Origin: Acorus gramineus
Taxonomy: Eukaryota; Streptophyta; Magnoliopsida; Acorales; Acoraceae
Direction: 5' to 3'
NCBI GenBank assembly: GCA_030737835.1
Contig: JAUJYN010000032.1
Location: 123,803 to 187,802, forward strand
DNA: 64,000 bases
Under the pieces are notes generated by a model. The model did not search any database, was not told the DNA's origin, and was given only the letters and a program-made list of their open reading frames with translations. Both the position numbers and the translations under genes were made by a program. Below, piece by piece: positions 9,178 to 18,225 of the stretch; the stretch's first letter is position 1, and each line of letters begins with the position of its first letter.

Positions 9178-9738
9178 TGGTTCGGTGATGTAACGAATCC
9201 CCGGATTTGTGTTGTTTGTGCCACTTTGAGGCTAGTGACTTGATTAAATGTGGTTAATATAAACTGTGATGCATGGGTTGTGCTATTCACTGAGCGTGTG
9301 GCATACCCCTCGCATAATTATTTTCTCCAGTGATTACCGAGGCGGACTTGAAGGAGGAGCTTCCCGAGCGACTACACCAGTAGCGGAGTAGCGCCACGTC
9401 CCTCGAGTTTTGAGGCCATCAGCATCCTTCTCTTTCATATTGTATGTATATATTTCTGTGCTTGGGCACCTAGTATGGATTGTATGTGGATGTATTGTGG
9501 ATATATTGGCTCTCACAGACGTATGATTATGTATCGAGTCTGTAAAGTGTTGTTGATTTACAGATTCAGTCTTTTTAGCTTCCGCTTTTCTGTGTATACA
9601 TCATGTCAGCCTTTTGTTGTCTGTGTTGTCTTTTTAGCTGTTGTTTATGGTATATTATTGATCTCCTGTATTGACTGTTGATATCATGTATACCCTTGCC
9701 ACGTCCCGGGGACGGCCGCCCTGGGGCGTGACACTACA

Positions 9739-10878
9739 CGCTTCACGAGGCTTTCCAGGTTCGCCCCAGCCTTGGTGATGGATGAGGAGACGCGGTGTCG
9801 TCGATTTGAGATGGGTCTCATCAGCACCATTCGGGTGCATGTCTCTTCGCAGGCTTTCACGAGGTACTCGGACTTGGTGTCTCGGGCAAAGACAGTCGAG
9901 CGAGACCTCGGGGCCTCCATGGGGGTTCCAACCCCTTCTGTTGATCAGAGACCTCCCAGGAGCCATGACCAGGGACAGCGCAAGAAGAAGCGGCCCAGCT
10001 TTGATCAGTCAGCGGCTGCCGCTATTCCAGTTGATGTGGTGCTAGTGCGAGTCCAGCACCCATTGCAGCAGTGCCAGTCCAGTCAAGGAGACCAGAGACG
10101 CGGAGCTGTTACCATTGTCAGCGCATCGGCCATATTTTATATAATTACCCTGATGCTGGCCGACCCCGTGTGCTGCCTCCGCAGCAGCAGCAGCAGCCGT
10201 ACCAGCAGCAGCCTCAGTGCCAGTCGCAGCAGCAGCCTCAGCGCCAGTCGCAGCAGTAGCCTCAGCGTCAGCAACAGCAGCCACAAGGTGGCCGTGTTGA
10301 CCAGAGGAGGTAGCCAGTGTAGCCTGCGAGGCGTGCCCCTGCTCCTCAGCCGCAGTTTGTTCCGGGCAGAGTTGCAGCACTTTCGGCAGAGGAGGCGCAG
10401 GCTTCAGGTAGCGTGGTCCGAGGTATTGTTCAAATCTCCCAGCTCCCTGCATATGTGTTATTTGATTCCGGAGCCACGCATTCGTTCGTGTCTCCCGCTT
10501 TTGCGAGACAGACGGGCGTGGCGTCCGCCCGTCTTGATGTTATCCTGGAGATATCATTGCCCATTGGAGACCGTATTCTCCTCAGTTCTGTGTACCGAGG
10601 ATGTACTGTGGTGATTGCGGAGCATGAGTTTCCAGTGGAGTTGGTGGAGTTCGCCATGTCGGACTTCGATGCCATCCTAGGAATGGATTGGCTTTCAGCT
10701 AGTCACGCCAGCATCGACTGTTTTGCCATGTCGGTGTCTTTCCACCTTCCGGGTCGGAGGTCCTTCCAGTTCGTGGGCGATCGTGACGTAGCCCCTCTGG
10801 GGTTTGTGTCGTCCATCCAGGCGTGGAGACTCCTTCAGGGAGGATGCGAGGGCTTTCTGGCGTACATTGCTCAGAGGA
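9739..10878 (+). pseudogene. gag C-terminal part and protease start (Tekay-like copy 1)
   Basis: Past the L3 insertion the gag reading resumes with capsid-type sequence (DEETRCRRFEMGL, TRYSDLVSRAKTVERDLG). A CCHC-type nucleic-acid-binding region follows (CYHCQRIGH, from about 10107), then a long glutamine-rich tract coded by CAG/CAA runs (about 10170-10290). A retropepsin-like start comes next: FDSGATHSFVSPAFARQTG with the DSG active site at 10464-10472, then DFDAILGMDWL. Protease would cut the Gag-Pol polyprotein. The remnant is broken in several places and ends at minus-strand LTR L4. Confidence 0.8.
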
Positions 10879-10881
10879 TGC

Positions 10882-12045
10882 TGTCACGCCCAGGGCGGCC
10901 GTCCCCGGGACGCGGCAAGTGTATATATGATATCAGCAGTCTATACAGGAGGTCAATAACATACCCTAAACAACATCAAAAATAACAACACAGACAACAA
11001 TGAGGCTGACATGATATATACACAAATAGCGGAAGCTAAAAGACTGAATCTGTAATTCAAAGACATATTACAGACTCGATACATAATCAACTGTCCTGTG
11101 AGAGCCAATATATACAACGACATCCAAATATAATACAAACATGTGCCCAAGCACGGAATACAATACATACAATCAAAGGGGGGGATGCTGAATGGCCTCT
11201 CGCACGCAGAATGTGACGCTGCTCCGCTACTGCTGACGTGCCTCGGGGAGCTCCTCCTTCAGATCCGACTCGGATATCACTGAAGAAAAATATATGCGAG
11301 GGGTGAGCCACACGCTCAGTGAATAGCACAACCCATGCATCACAATTCATATTAACCTCAAATCATTCATAGCCTCTAAGTGGCAACAACTACACAAACC
11401 AGTGGGTCACTCATCGCCAACCCACTATACCCTCACCCTCACCCTCAAACTGGTGACATGGTCTTTTGGGACTGACTAGGCTGTTGATCACCCTTGGTCC
11501 ACCGATAGCCTCTCCTCCACACCGTAGCTCGCCTGGTCTACTCCCACATTCAGCACAGTCCGAAACCAAATCAGGAGGTGCCTACTGATGGGAGCCCTCT
11601 GTCAGGACGGCCTGTCTAACGCTGAGGAGTCCCTACACGGATCCAACGAAGGGAAGAGAAACATCCTACCCACACGGATACGATCCACTTGGATCCGCCG
11701 ACACCGATCTCAACTCTACAAATGTCATGAATTCTTCAGAATTCCTCCAGGGCACATAACTAAGATGCGGGGAAGCCTATATTATAACCTCAAGGTTATA
11801 ATATTCACTAAGCATGCTAATTATCAATAACTCGCATTTGATTTAAATAAATTAAACTAAATGGAAGCATGCGTAGGTCGAGGCTTTCCTAGCATGAAAA
11901 CATAGTATCAGGATGCATGGGCCTTTATACATATCATAAAGGGCAAGTATCCCTAACATACAGGGTCTAGGGTGGCATGGATACTACATAATAATCATGC
12001 ATGCATAGTTATACTTAATACAAGTTAATATGCAACTATGGTGCC
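10882..12045 (-). repeat. Giant LTR copy L4 (fragment)
   Basis: It starts TGTCACGCCC (complement of the LTR end) inside the protease remnant of copy 1. It carries the third intron-like tract and exon-like segment 3, with acidic codons ending in QQ then a stop. C-rich minisatellite units and the AT-rich 12-bp inverted repeat at 11779-11804 follow, with no box. It breaks off at 12045 where Athila-2 inserted; the rest of this LTR is not found. It shares the box-less state with L2. Confidence 0.85.
11779..11804. repeat. Perfect 12-bp inverted repeat at the empty box site (L4)
   Basis: ATATTATAACCT, a CA loop, then the exact complement. It is at the same LTR position as the 11-bp inverted repeat in L2. 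Outward flanks match the AT-rich sequence on both sides of the box in other LTRs. Confidence 0.7.
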
Positions 12046-12405
12046 TGATTGATGATTAAAGTTGTTATTAATTACCGCAAGTGCACGGATCATTACAGAA
12101 GTATAGATCTAGCAAATACGGGTCGATCCCACAGAGAATTGTTCAAATTAAATTATTAATTGATTTACCTAATCGAATTAGACAGGAAGATTGATGAAGG
12201 TTTATTTTTTATTTTTATTTTAAAAAAAATGAATATTAATATAAAAGATAACTAGGGTTTTAGAATCCACCATGCAATACCAATTTAAGGGTTATATTCA
12301 AATGTGAAACTCCACCATATAACTCAATCAATATTAATGTTAGTCAAATACCAATTGGAAATTAAATATATAAATCATATTAATTATTTCATAAATGATC
12401 TATCT
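12046..12405 (-). repeat. Athila-2 3' LTR, outer part
   Basis: It begins TGATTGATGATT, the complement of an LTR end in CA. It includes the sequence around CCGCAAGTGCACGGATC and GGGTCGATCCCACAG that is common in plant Athila/Tat LTRs. It stops at the target site TATCT (12401-12405) where Athila-1 inserted, and resumes at 23818. The whole LTR would be about 1.44 kb without the insertion. Confidence 0.75.
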
Positions 12406-12877
12406 TGTTAGATATTCAAAGAACATATTTTTATATGCTTTTAAGAGTTGTTTTGGAACATTTCAAATAATTATATGCTATTAATTATTCATATATACAT
12501 GCATATTAGGGAAGTTTCTATTCTTTATATTCAAAGCATATTTTGCACAAATTGACAATATTTATACAATTAATATGCATTATCATATTTTTCATATAGA
12601 GCCATATTTTAAAATTCACAAATCCAAATTTGGCAGTATTTAAATTTGGCAGGTTATAAATTGGAGAAGGAATTAGCATTCAAAGCTTCATCAAAACTTC
12701 TAATTGACAATATTCAATCAAATCAATAAAATCTTCAATCAAATCAGCTTTGACATCTCCAACAAATCAACAAGATCTCTAACAGATTTTGCAATTATAT
12801 CTCCAACATATTTTGCAAATCAGCATTAACAACTCAAGCAAATCAGCATTTACAACTAATTCAACCCTCAAAACCCC

Positions 12878-12885
12878 TATAAAAA
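12878..12885 (+). promoter_or_regulatory. TATA box of Athila-1 5' LTR
   Basis: CCCTATAAAAAGGGC, a strong plant-type TATA box inside the LTR. The matching box in the 3' LTR is at 23130-23137. Confidence 0.75.
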
Positions 12886-12993
12886 GGGCATTCAGCCAAG
12901 GAGAAATTTATTTTCAGTTTTTGTTATTTCTTTTCTGTTTTTAGTTTTTGTTTTTATTTCTTTAGTATTAGAGACAGATTCTCTTGTGTTTTC

Positions 12994-12999
12994 AATAAA
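12994..12999 (+). terminator. Polyadenylation signal in Athila-1 LTR
   Basis: AATAAA in TTTTCAATAAAGTGC, about 110 bases after the TATA box. It is repeated at 23242-23247 in the 3' LTR, where it would end the element's transcript. Confidence 0.6.
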
Positions 13000-13582
13000 G
13001 TGCATTATTATTTTATGGAATATTTTTATTTTTATTCTAGAATTTCATCAACCATGGTAGGCTAGAAAATCCTTCCATCAAGGAGAGGATTCCACCCCAT
13101 GAGATTGAGTGATTGATTATTTTCTTTGTGCATTGATGTTTTCTGATTTGTTCTTCATGTTTATATAGTTTCTTCAACTCAGATTTCTTTTGATTATGGG
13201 TATTTTTAGATCTTCCGTCGTTCTACTTAGATGGGATACGGTTGATGCTTTATAAACCCTATTTTTAAATCGAGTAGAAGTGAACTGCTTTTGAAATATT
13301 CTGTTTTCATTGAATGCAAAAGAAAGAATTATCACGATATTCGTGGGGTGGATTTCCAATCCTTGATGGTCTTTTTTTATACATTAATTTCAACCTAAGC
13401 TTTTCAAATAATTTGTTTTTAAACCTTTTTGCCAAATATTGATAATCTTGTACTTTTATTCGTTTGCTTCAATAGCCTCCCTGTGGATTCGACCCCTTGC
13501 TACCACTTTCTACCTAGGTAAGGGTTTTATATTTTTGTTGGCAAAGACGAGATTTTAACGACAATCAAAGCCACCAACAAAT

Positions 13583-13600
13583 TGGCGCCGTTGCCGGGGA
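13583..13600 (+). other. Primer binding site, Athila type
   Basis: TGGCGCCGTTGCCGGGGA lies three bases past the 5' LTR end. This sequence is typical of Athila-lineage elements and supports the lineage call and the plus orientation. Confidence 0.88.
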
Positions 13601-13648
13601 GGCAAGGTAAGTAACGGTGAAGGTTGAAGGTATCAAATTTTTTTTTTT

Positions 13649-13683
<35 letters not shown>

Positions 13684-14306
13684 ATATAAAAAAAAAAATT
13701 ATTTTTCTTTTATTTGGTTTGCAGGAAGAAGAGAGAAGGATGAGGAACATAAAGCTCAAGACTCATTGATCTAATTCCACTTCAAATTTTTGGATTTCCG
13801 GAGTGAACATACTCCGTAGGTAAGTTCTCCATTGACAAAAGCTCTTGTTTTAATGTTTGTTGTGCATTTAGCGTATTCATTTGCATAAATCAACTTAAGG
13901 GCAAAAATTCATTAAAAAAAAAAAAAAAGAAAAAAAGATAAGGTCGGTATTTCATCAATCGTCCTTGGCCCAAAAATCACTACATTGCATGATTATCCCA
14001 AGCCAATTAAAATAAAATCAATTAGACATTGGCTTTAGGATTCTTGAGCTCATTAAGGCAAAGACCACCAAAAGTTCCACCAATTATGCTCTTTGATCAT
14101 GTTGATGTCTAGGAAAGCTTTGTCCCTCTAAGGGAGACACATTGTGTTCTAGGAGGGTGGTACTTAAGCGGGACCATTGTGACCCCACCACTACCTGGAG
14201 GCTGACCTGGTCAACGTTTCATAGGATCGAATTGGAGGCTTAGGTGTACTCTTCAAACCTGTTAGGAGCTGTCTAATCTAGGAGAGGGGTTCAAAATTTT
14301 TGTTGC
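13601..14306 (+). other. Athila-1 untranslated leader
   Basis: About 700 bases with long A runs (around 13652-13700 and 13910-13930) and no credible gene. Its second half resembles, on the opposite strand, the leader of Athila-2 (59499-60100), for example TTAGGAGCTGTC and GATGTCTAGGAAAG. Confidence 0.7.
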
Positions 14307-14860
14307 ATGCACGGTAGAAGATCCAATAGGGGAGAGTTAAAACCTTTAGACCCTGAGATTGAGAGAACCTTTCATCTACATAGGCGAGTCCTTAACCATT
14401 CATCACTCTTCATAATGGGTGAACGTGCCAAAACCCTGAATGAGCTATATGCTCCTGCATCTTCCGATCCACCAACCTGCATAGTGCTGCCGGCCACCAC
14501 TGCAATCCAATTTGAGATTCGGCCAGCAACCATCAATATGCTTCCCAAATTCCATGGGTTCGAGAGTGAGCAACCCTATATCCATCTAAACAAATTCTTG
14601 ACAATTTGTCAAACATTTAAAAATCAGAACCTAGATGAGGAAGGTGTCAAATTGAGGTTGTTCCCCATGACTTTGGAAGATCATGCAGCTGCATGGCTGT
14701 ATTCCCTCTCCACCAATTCAATTTCAACATGGGAACAACTCTCTAAAAAATTCATGACAAAATTTTATCCTATGGCAAAAACTGAGAAAATCAAAGATGC
14801 CATTAGAACTTTTAGGGGGAGAGCTGAAGATGAATTTTCTCAAATTTGGGAAAAATTTCA
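14307..14860 (+). pseudogene. gag remnant, N-terminal part (Athila-1)
   Basis: The reading includes PPTCIVLPATTAIQFEI, NMLPKFHGFES, and a retrotransposon-gag-type region (LRLFPMTLEDHAAAWLYSL, then KKFMTKFYP). This is the Athila gag layout and is close to the Athila-2 gag on the minus strand. The first in-frame ATG is at 14307; a later one near 14415 is an alternative start. It would form the particle shell. The remnant is interrupted by solo LTR L5 within target TTTCA. Confidence 0.85.
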
Positions 14861-17800
14861 TGTCACGCCCCAGGGCGGCCGTCCCCGGGACACGGCAAGT
14901 GTATATAAAATATCAGAATCTACATAGGAGGTCAATAATATATCATACACAAACAACCAGAATGACACACAGACAACAAAGAGGCTGACATGATATATAC
15001 ACCAAATACGGAAGCAAAAGACTGAATCTGTAAATAAACATACTATAGACTCGATACTCAATCATCTGTCCTGTGAGAGCCAATATACACAAATACAACT
15101 GAATATATACAAACGCGTGCTCAAGCACGGAAATAAAATACATACAGCCAAGAAGGGATGCTGATAGCCTCTAGCACTCGCAGGACGTAGCGCTGCTCCG
15201 CTACTGAAGGAATCCCTCGGAAAGCTCCACCTGCTGCTCCGGCTCCGGCTCAGTGGCAACTGGGGAAAAACATATGCGAGGGGTGAGCCACACGCTCAGT
15301 GAACAGCACAACCCATGCATCACAGACAATATTGACCACAATTCAGATCTTAATAATCCACAATCTCTTATTAACAACCACAAAATGGTAACAATACTCA
15401 AACCAGTGGGTCGCTCAAACGCCAACCCACTACACCCTCACCCTCACCCTTCAATGGGTGACTTAGGATTTTGGGACTGATATTCATCCAATCACAACAC
15501 CAGTGGGTCGCTCATCGCAACCCACCACACCCTCACCCTCACCCTTCAATGGGTGACATGGGATTTTGGGACTGGCTAGGCTGTTGTTCACCCTTAGTCC
15601 ACCGATAGTCTCTCCTCCACTCCGTAGGCCGCTTGGCTTTCACCCACAACTTCAGCACAGTCCGTCACAAATATCGGGAGGCGCCTACTGATGGGAACCC
15701 TTGGAAGGGACGGCCTTTCTAACGCTGGGGCAGCCTCTACCGGATCCAACGAAGGGGACAGAACAGCCTATCCATACGCATATGATCCACTCGGATCCGC
15801 CGACAACGTATCTCTACAATTCTAATGTCATGAATTCTTCAGAATTCCTCCAGGGCGCATAACCAAGATGCGGGGAACATGTACAATAATAGCAAGGTTG
15901 GAATATCATTGGGGGAAAGAAACTTGGGAGGGCAGCGTGAGTTCCCGATATAGGACACCCCGACAACCAAACAAGGAACACGGAGTACCCTAGCCCGGGT
16001 CTCACCGCTGTCCTCGCGAGGCCCCTCCCCTATAATATTCACTAATTATGCTAATAATCATACAATGGATAAATCATTAATTATCAACTAGAGATATAAT
16101 ATTATTGGGACAAGAACCTTGGGAGGGCAGCATGAGGTCCCGATACAGGACATCCCGACAACCAAACAAGGAACACGGAGTACCCTAACCCGGGTCTCAA
16201 TGTTGACCTCGCAAGGCCCCTCCCTATAATATTACCTAAGGCATGCAATTAAACATATACTAGCATTTAACTTAATAAATAAACTAGTAGGACACATGCA
16301 TAGGCCAAGGCTTCCTAGCATGAGAACAGGGGGGCATGATGCATGGCTCTTACACGTATCCTAAGGGTGCAAGTCCCTAACATGCAAAGTCTAGGGTAGC
16401 ATGCATTCTACATTTTAAAATCATGCTCGCATGAAATACACTTTACAACAGGTTAATATAAATCCATGGTGCCCCAGGAGAGGTCGATATACACCCAAAT
16501 GCGTATAACACCTCTCTACTGGGTTGGATTGTCCCACTCACGAAAATCGGGTCGTCGCGCGACCGCCCGTCATGATCTGCAAGACAGACATTTATACGGT
16601 GAGTTAAATACACAAATACATCAAAATACTCAAAATACACCAAAAGAACCCAACACTCGGGCAAACGTACATACGGCCCGTACGCACGTTAGCCCGAGCA
16701 CCCCGACTCACTCCCGAACCCACGGAAACCACCCGCACGGCCACCCGCCCCGGATGCGCCGCCGCGCCTCAGCCCGCGCACCTAGGCGCACCGCCGGGCC
16801 CTTGCCCGCACGCCTGGACCCGCAGCCGACCAACCCGGTGCGCCGCGCGCCCACTGCGCCCCGCCGCAGCAGCCCGCGCGCACCCCGCACGCCCCGTGCT
16901 GACCCGCGAGCACACCGCATGCCCCGCGCATCCACCGCCTCGCTCCGCGCGCACCCCGCGCGCACCACCAGCTCCTTCCCGCGCGCACTCCGCGCGCACC
17001 ACCAGCCTCTACCCGCGCGCACGCCTGCGCCTCTGCCCAGCGCTCCGCTCGCATGCTCCTCTGCGGTGCCCAGCGTCCAGCGCCCCAGCACCCTCGCCCA
17101 GCACCCGGTATCCGCGACCCAGCGCCCGACGCTCAGCGCCCAACACCCGGGACCCTCACCCAGCGCAGCACGCGCCCAGCGCGCCTGCCAGCCTGCCCGC
17201 GCTGCCTGCCTGCGCGCATGGCCGAGTGGCCCGAGCACCGCTCGCCTGCACGCCTGGGCACTGCCCGCCTGATGCCCGAGCGCCCCCTGCCAGCTGCCCG
17301 AGCATGGCCTGCCCTGCTCGCACAGCCCGCAGCCAAACTACCCCGCACGCCTCCCCCTGCACCCCCCGAGTGCACGCCCGCGCCCGCGCCTGCGCGCAAG
17401 AGCTCGCGCGCCCGGCCACCTGGTGCGTCAGCTCCCTGCCTACCCGGGACGGCTAGCCTCCCTGCCCGGGACTGCCTACCCGCCTGCCCGAGCAACCGCC
17501 CTCTACCACCAGCCACCCCAAGGCCTCCGACCACCCCCACAGCCCCCCGACGGCCACCCACCGCCGCCGACCGCCTCCCAACCTCATACCCACCTCCTAA
17601 CATACATCTATACAAGAAAAGAGAGGAAAATGAGGCTTACCAAGGGGAGGAAGGGAAGTCCGGTTGCTCTCCGCGCACCGAAACCTCTCCCAAAAGGCTT
17701 CCAACGCACGGATCTCTCTTGGCCCTTGAAATGGCCCAAAACAGAGGAGAAAAGAGGGGGGGAGAAGTGGCAAAACTCACCGGAATCCGGATTTGAAAGC

Positions 17801-18216
17801 ACCGGGACCCGATCTACACTTCCTATGCTTTAGGTTTTTGGGTTTGAGGGCTCTAAGGGGCTCAAATGGGAGAAAAGGAGAGAGGGGAGAGAGAGAAAGC
17901 TTTGGTAGGGATGATGAATAGTGCCAATGAAATATTAGATTTCATTTATATAGACAAATCACTTAAAATACCCGGATACGCCCCGGAACTTTGAAATTTT
18001 GGAAACATTACCGGAAATCGATGAAATTTTCATGAGAGGCCTAAAATGGCACCAGGACACCAAATATGCAGTTAGATTTCCAATCGGAGTTCTCTAACTC
18101 AGGACGATAGCTATCAGTCCAAAAATTAGCGGTTCCGATCGAAAATCGAAAAAAACAAAAAACTGCCAGAACGCTCCAACGGTTACCAGCAGGCTAAAAG
18201 TGACACATATATAACA
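14861..18216 (-). repeat. Giant solo LTR copy L5, inserted in Athila-1 gag
   Basis: A complete 3356-bp LTR in minus orientation is flanked by the target duplication TTTCA (14856-14860 and 18217-18221). It has two box repeats (15922-16021 and 16117-16216). The GC-rich tract is about 16680-17570, and a GTAAGC donor on the minus strand occupies 17635-17640. U3 has no W-box cluster but holds a TATA-like TATATAAATG near 17950. This is subtype 2 (two boxes, no W-boxes). It is younger than Athila-1 and one of the clearest insertions in the window. Confidence 0.93.
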
Positions 18217-18225
18217 TTTCATGAT

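Larger units (their letters stand above)
7020..9441 (+). other. Exon/intron-like layout inside LTR L3
   Basis: Seen in order: an open CT-rich segment from an ATG at 7020 to 7317; donor-like GTAAGC at 7318; acceptor-like TTGCAG ending at 8236; a 36-nt segment 8237-8272; donor-like GTGAGT at 8273; acceptor-like TTTTCTCCAG ending at 9330; a segment 9331-9441; donor-like GTATGT at 9442; acceptor-like CTCTCACAG ending at 9518. The first segment starts hydrophobic (F/L/S-rich) and ends with a basic, tryptophan-containing stretch (RWWRPLERRFGARRA). The third holds an acidic stretch (TEADLKEELPERLHQ) closed by a stop. The same signals recur in nearly all LTR copies. Whether this is spliced or translated is inference; no known domain is recognised, and the hydrophobic start may only reflect the CT-rich DNA. 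Confidence 0.5.
6566..9733 (+). repeat. Giant solo LTR copy L3, inserted in gag
   Basis: A complete 3168-bp LTR, TGTTATATATGTG to GCGTGACA, is flanked by the 5-bp target duplication CTACA (6561-6565 and 9734-9738). With no internal region it is a solo LTR, most simply made by LTR-LTR recombination. Contents: W-box cluster 6816-6995; CT-rich leader from about 7020; GTAAGC donor at 7318; GC-rich tract about 7380-8150 with a 16-bp array at 7589-7668; 36-nt exon-like segment 8237-8272; box 8590-8689; G-rich runs near 9046 and 9151; acceptor ending at 9330; exon-like segment 3 at 9331-9441; intron-like tract 3 at 9442-9518. It is younger than copy 1. Subtype: one box, W-boxes present. Confidence 0.93.
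2964..10881 (+). mobile_element. Tekay/Del-like Ty3/gypsy retrotransposon, copy 1 (partial)
   Basis: Parts in order are 5' LTR L2 (2964-5698), primer site 5704-5715, gag from 5820, solo LTR L3 inserted in gag (6566-9733), the rest of gag with a zinc-knuckle region, and the start of protease. Minus-strand LTR L4 follows at 10882 and no further pol is seen. The lineage call rests on the MPPRR-type gag, the CCHC region, the tRNA-iMet primer site and the LTR end GGGGCGTGACA; Tekay/Del is my best match. The left flank (GTATG, 2959-2963) would be one target-site copy; its partner is not found. It is broken, with several breaks, and incomplete on the right. Confidence 0.8.
12406..13579 (+). repeat. 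Athila-1 5' LTR
   Basis: It starts TGTTAGATATTC and ends CCACCAACA just before the primer site. A TATA box lies at 12878-12885 and AATAAA at 12994-12999, placing a short R region between them. About 490 bases of U5 follow. It pairs with the 3' LTR at 22672-23817. Confidence 0.9.

Noticed and set aside
9151-9180. GGGTGA runs as telomere-like repeats
   Set aside because: The plant telomere unit is TTTAGGG; these are GGGTGA inside an LTR minisatellite with a hairpin, not a telomere tract.
10170-10290. Simple CAG/CAA microsatellite as a separate feature
   Set aside because: It codes the glutamine-rich gag part seen also in copy 2, so it is part of the gag remnant.
12046-12405. Separate solo LTR unrelated to the Athila parts at 55565-60100
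   Set aside because: The polypurine tract at 34872 directly precedes its LTR start, and the interior continues past the L8 target duplication at 55560, so one element explains all pieces better.
16466-17833. Overlapping Pro/Ala/His/Arg-rich frames in L5, L6, L7, L9, L10 and L12
   Set aside because: Same composition effect; the frames are not conserved between LTR copies.
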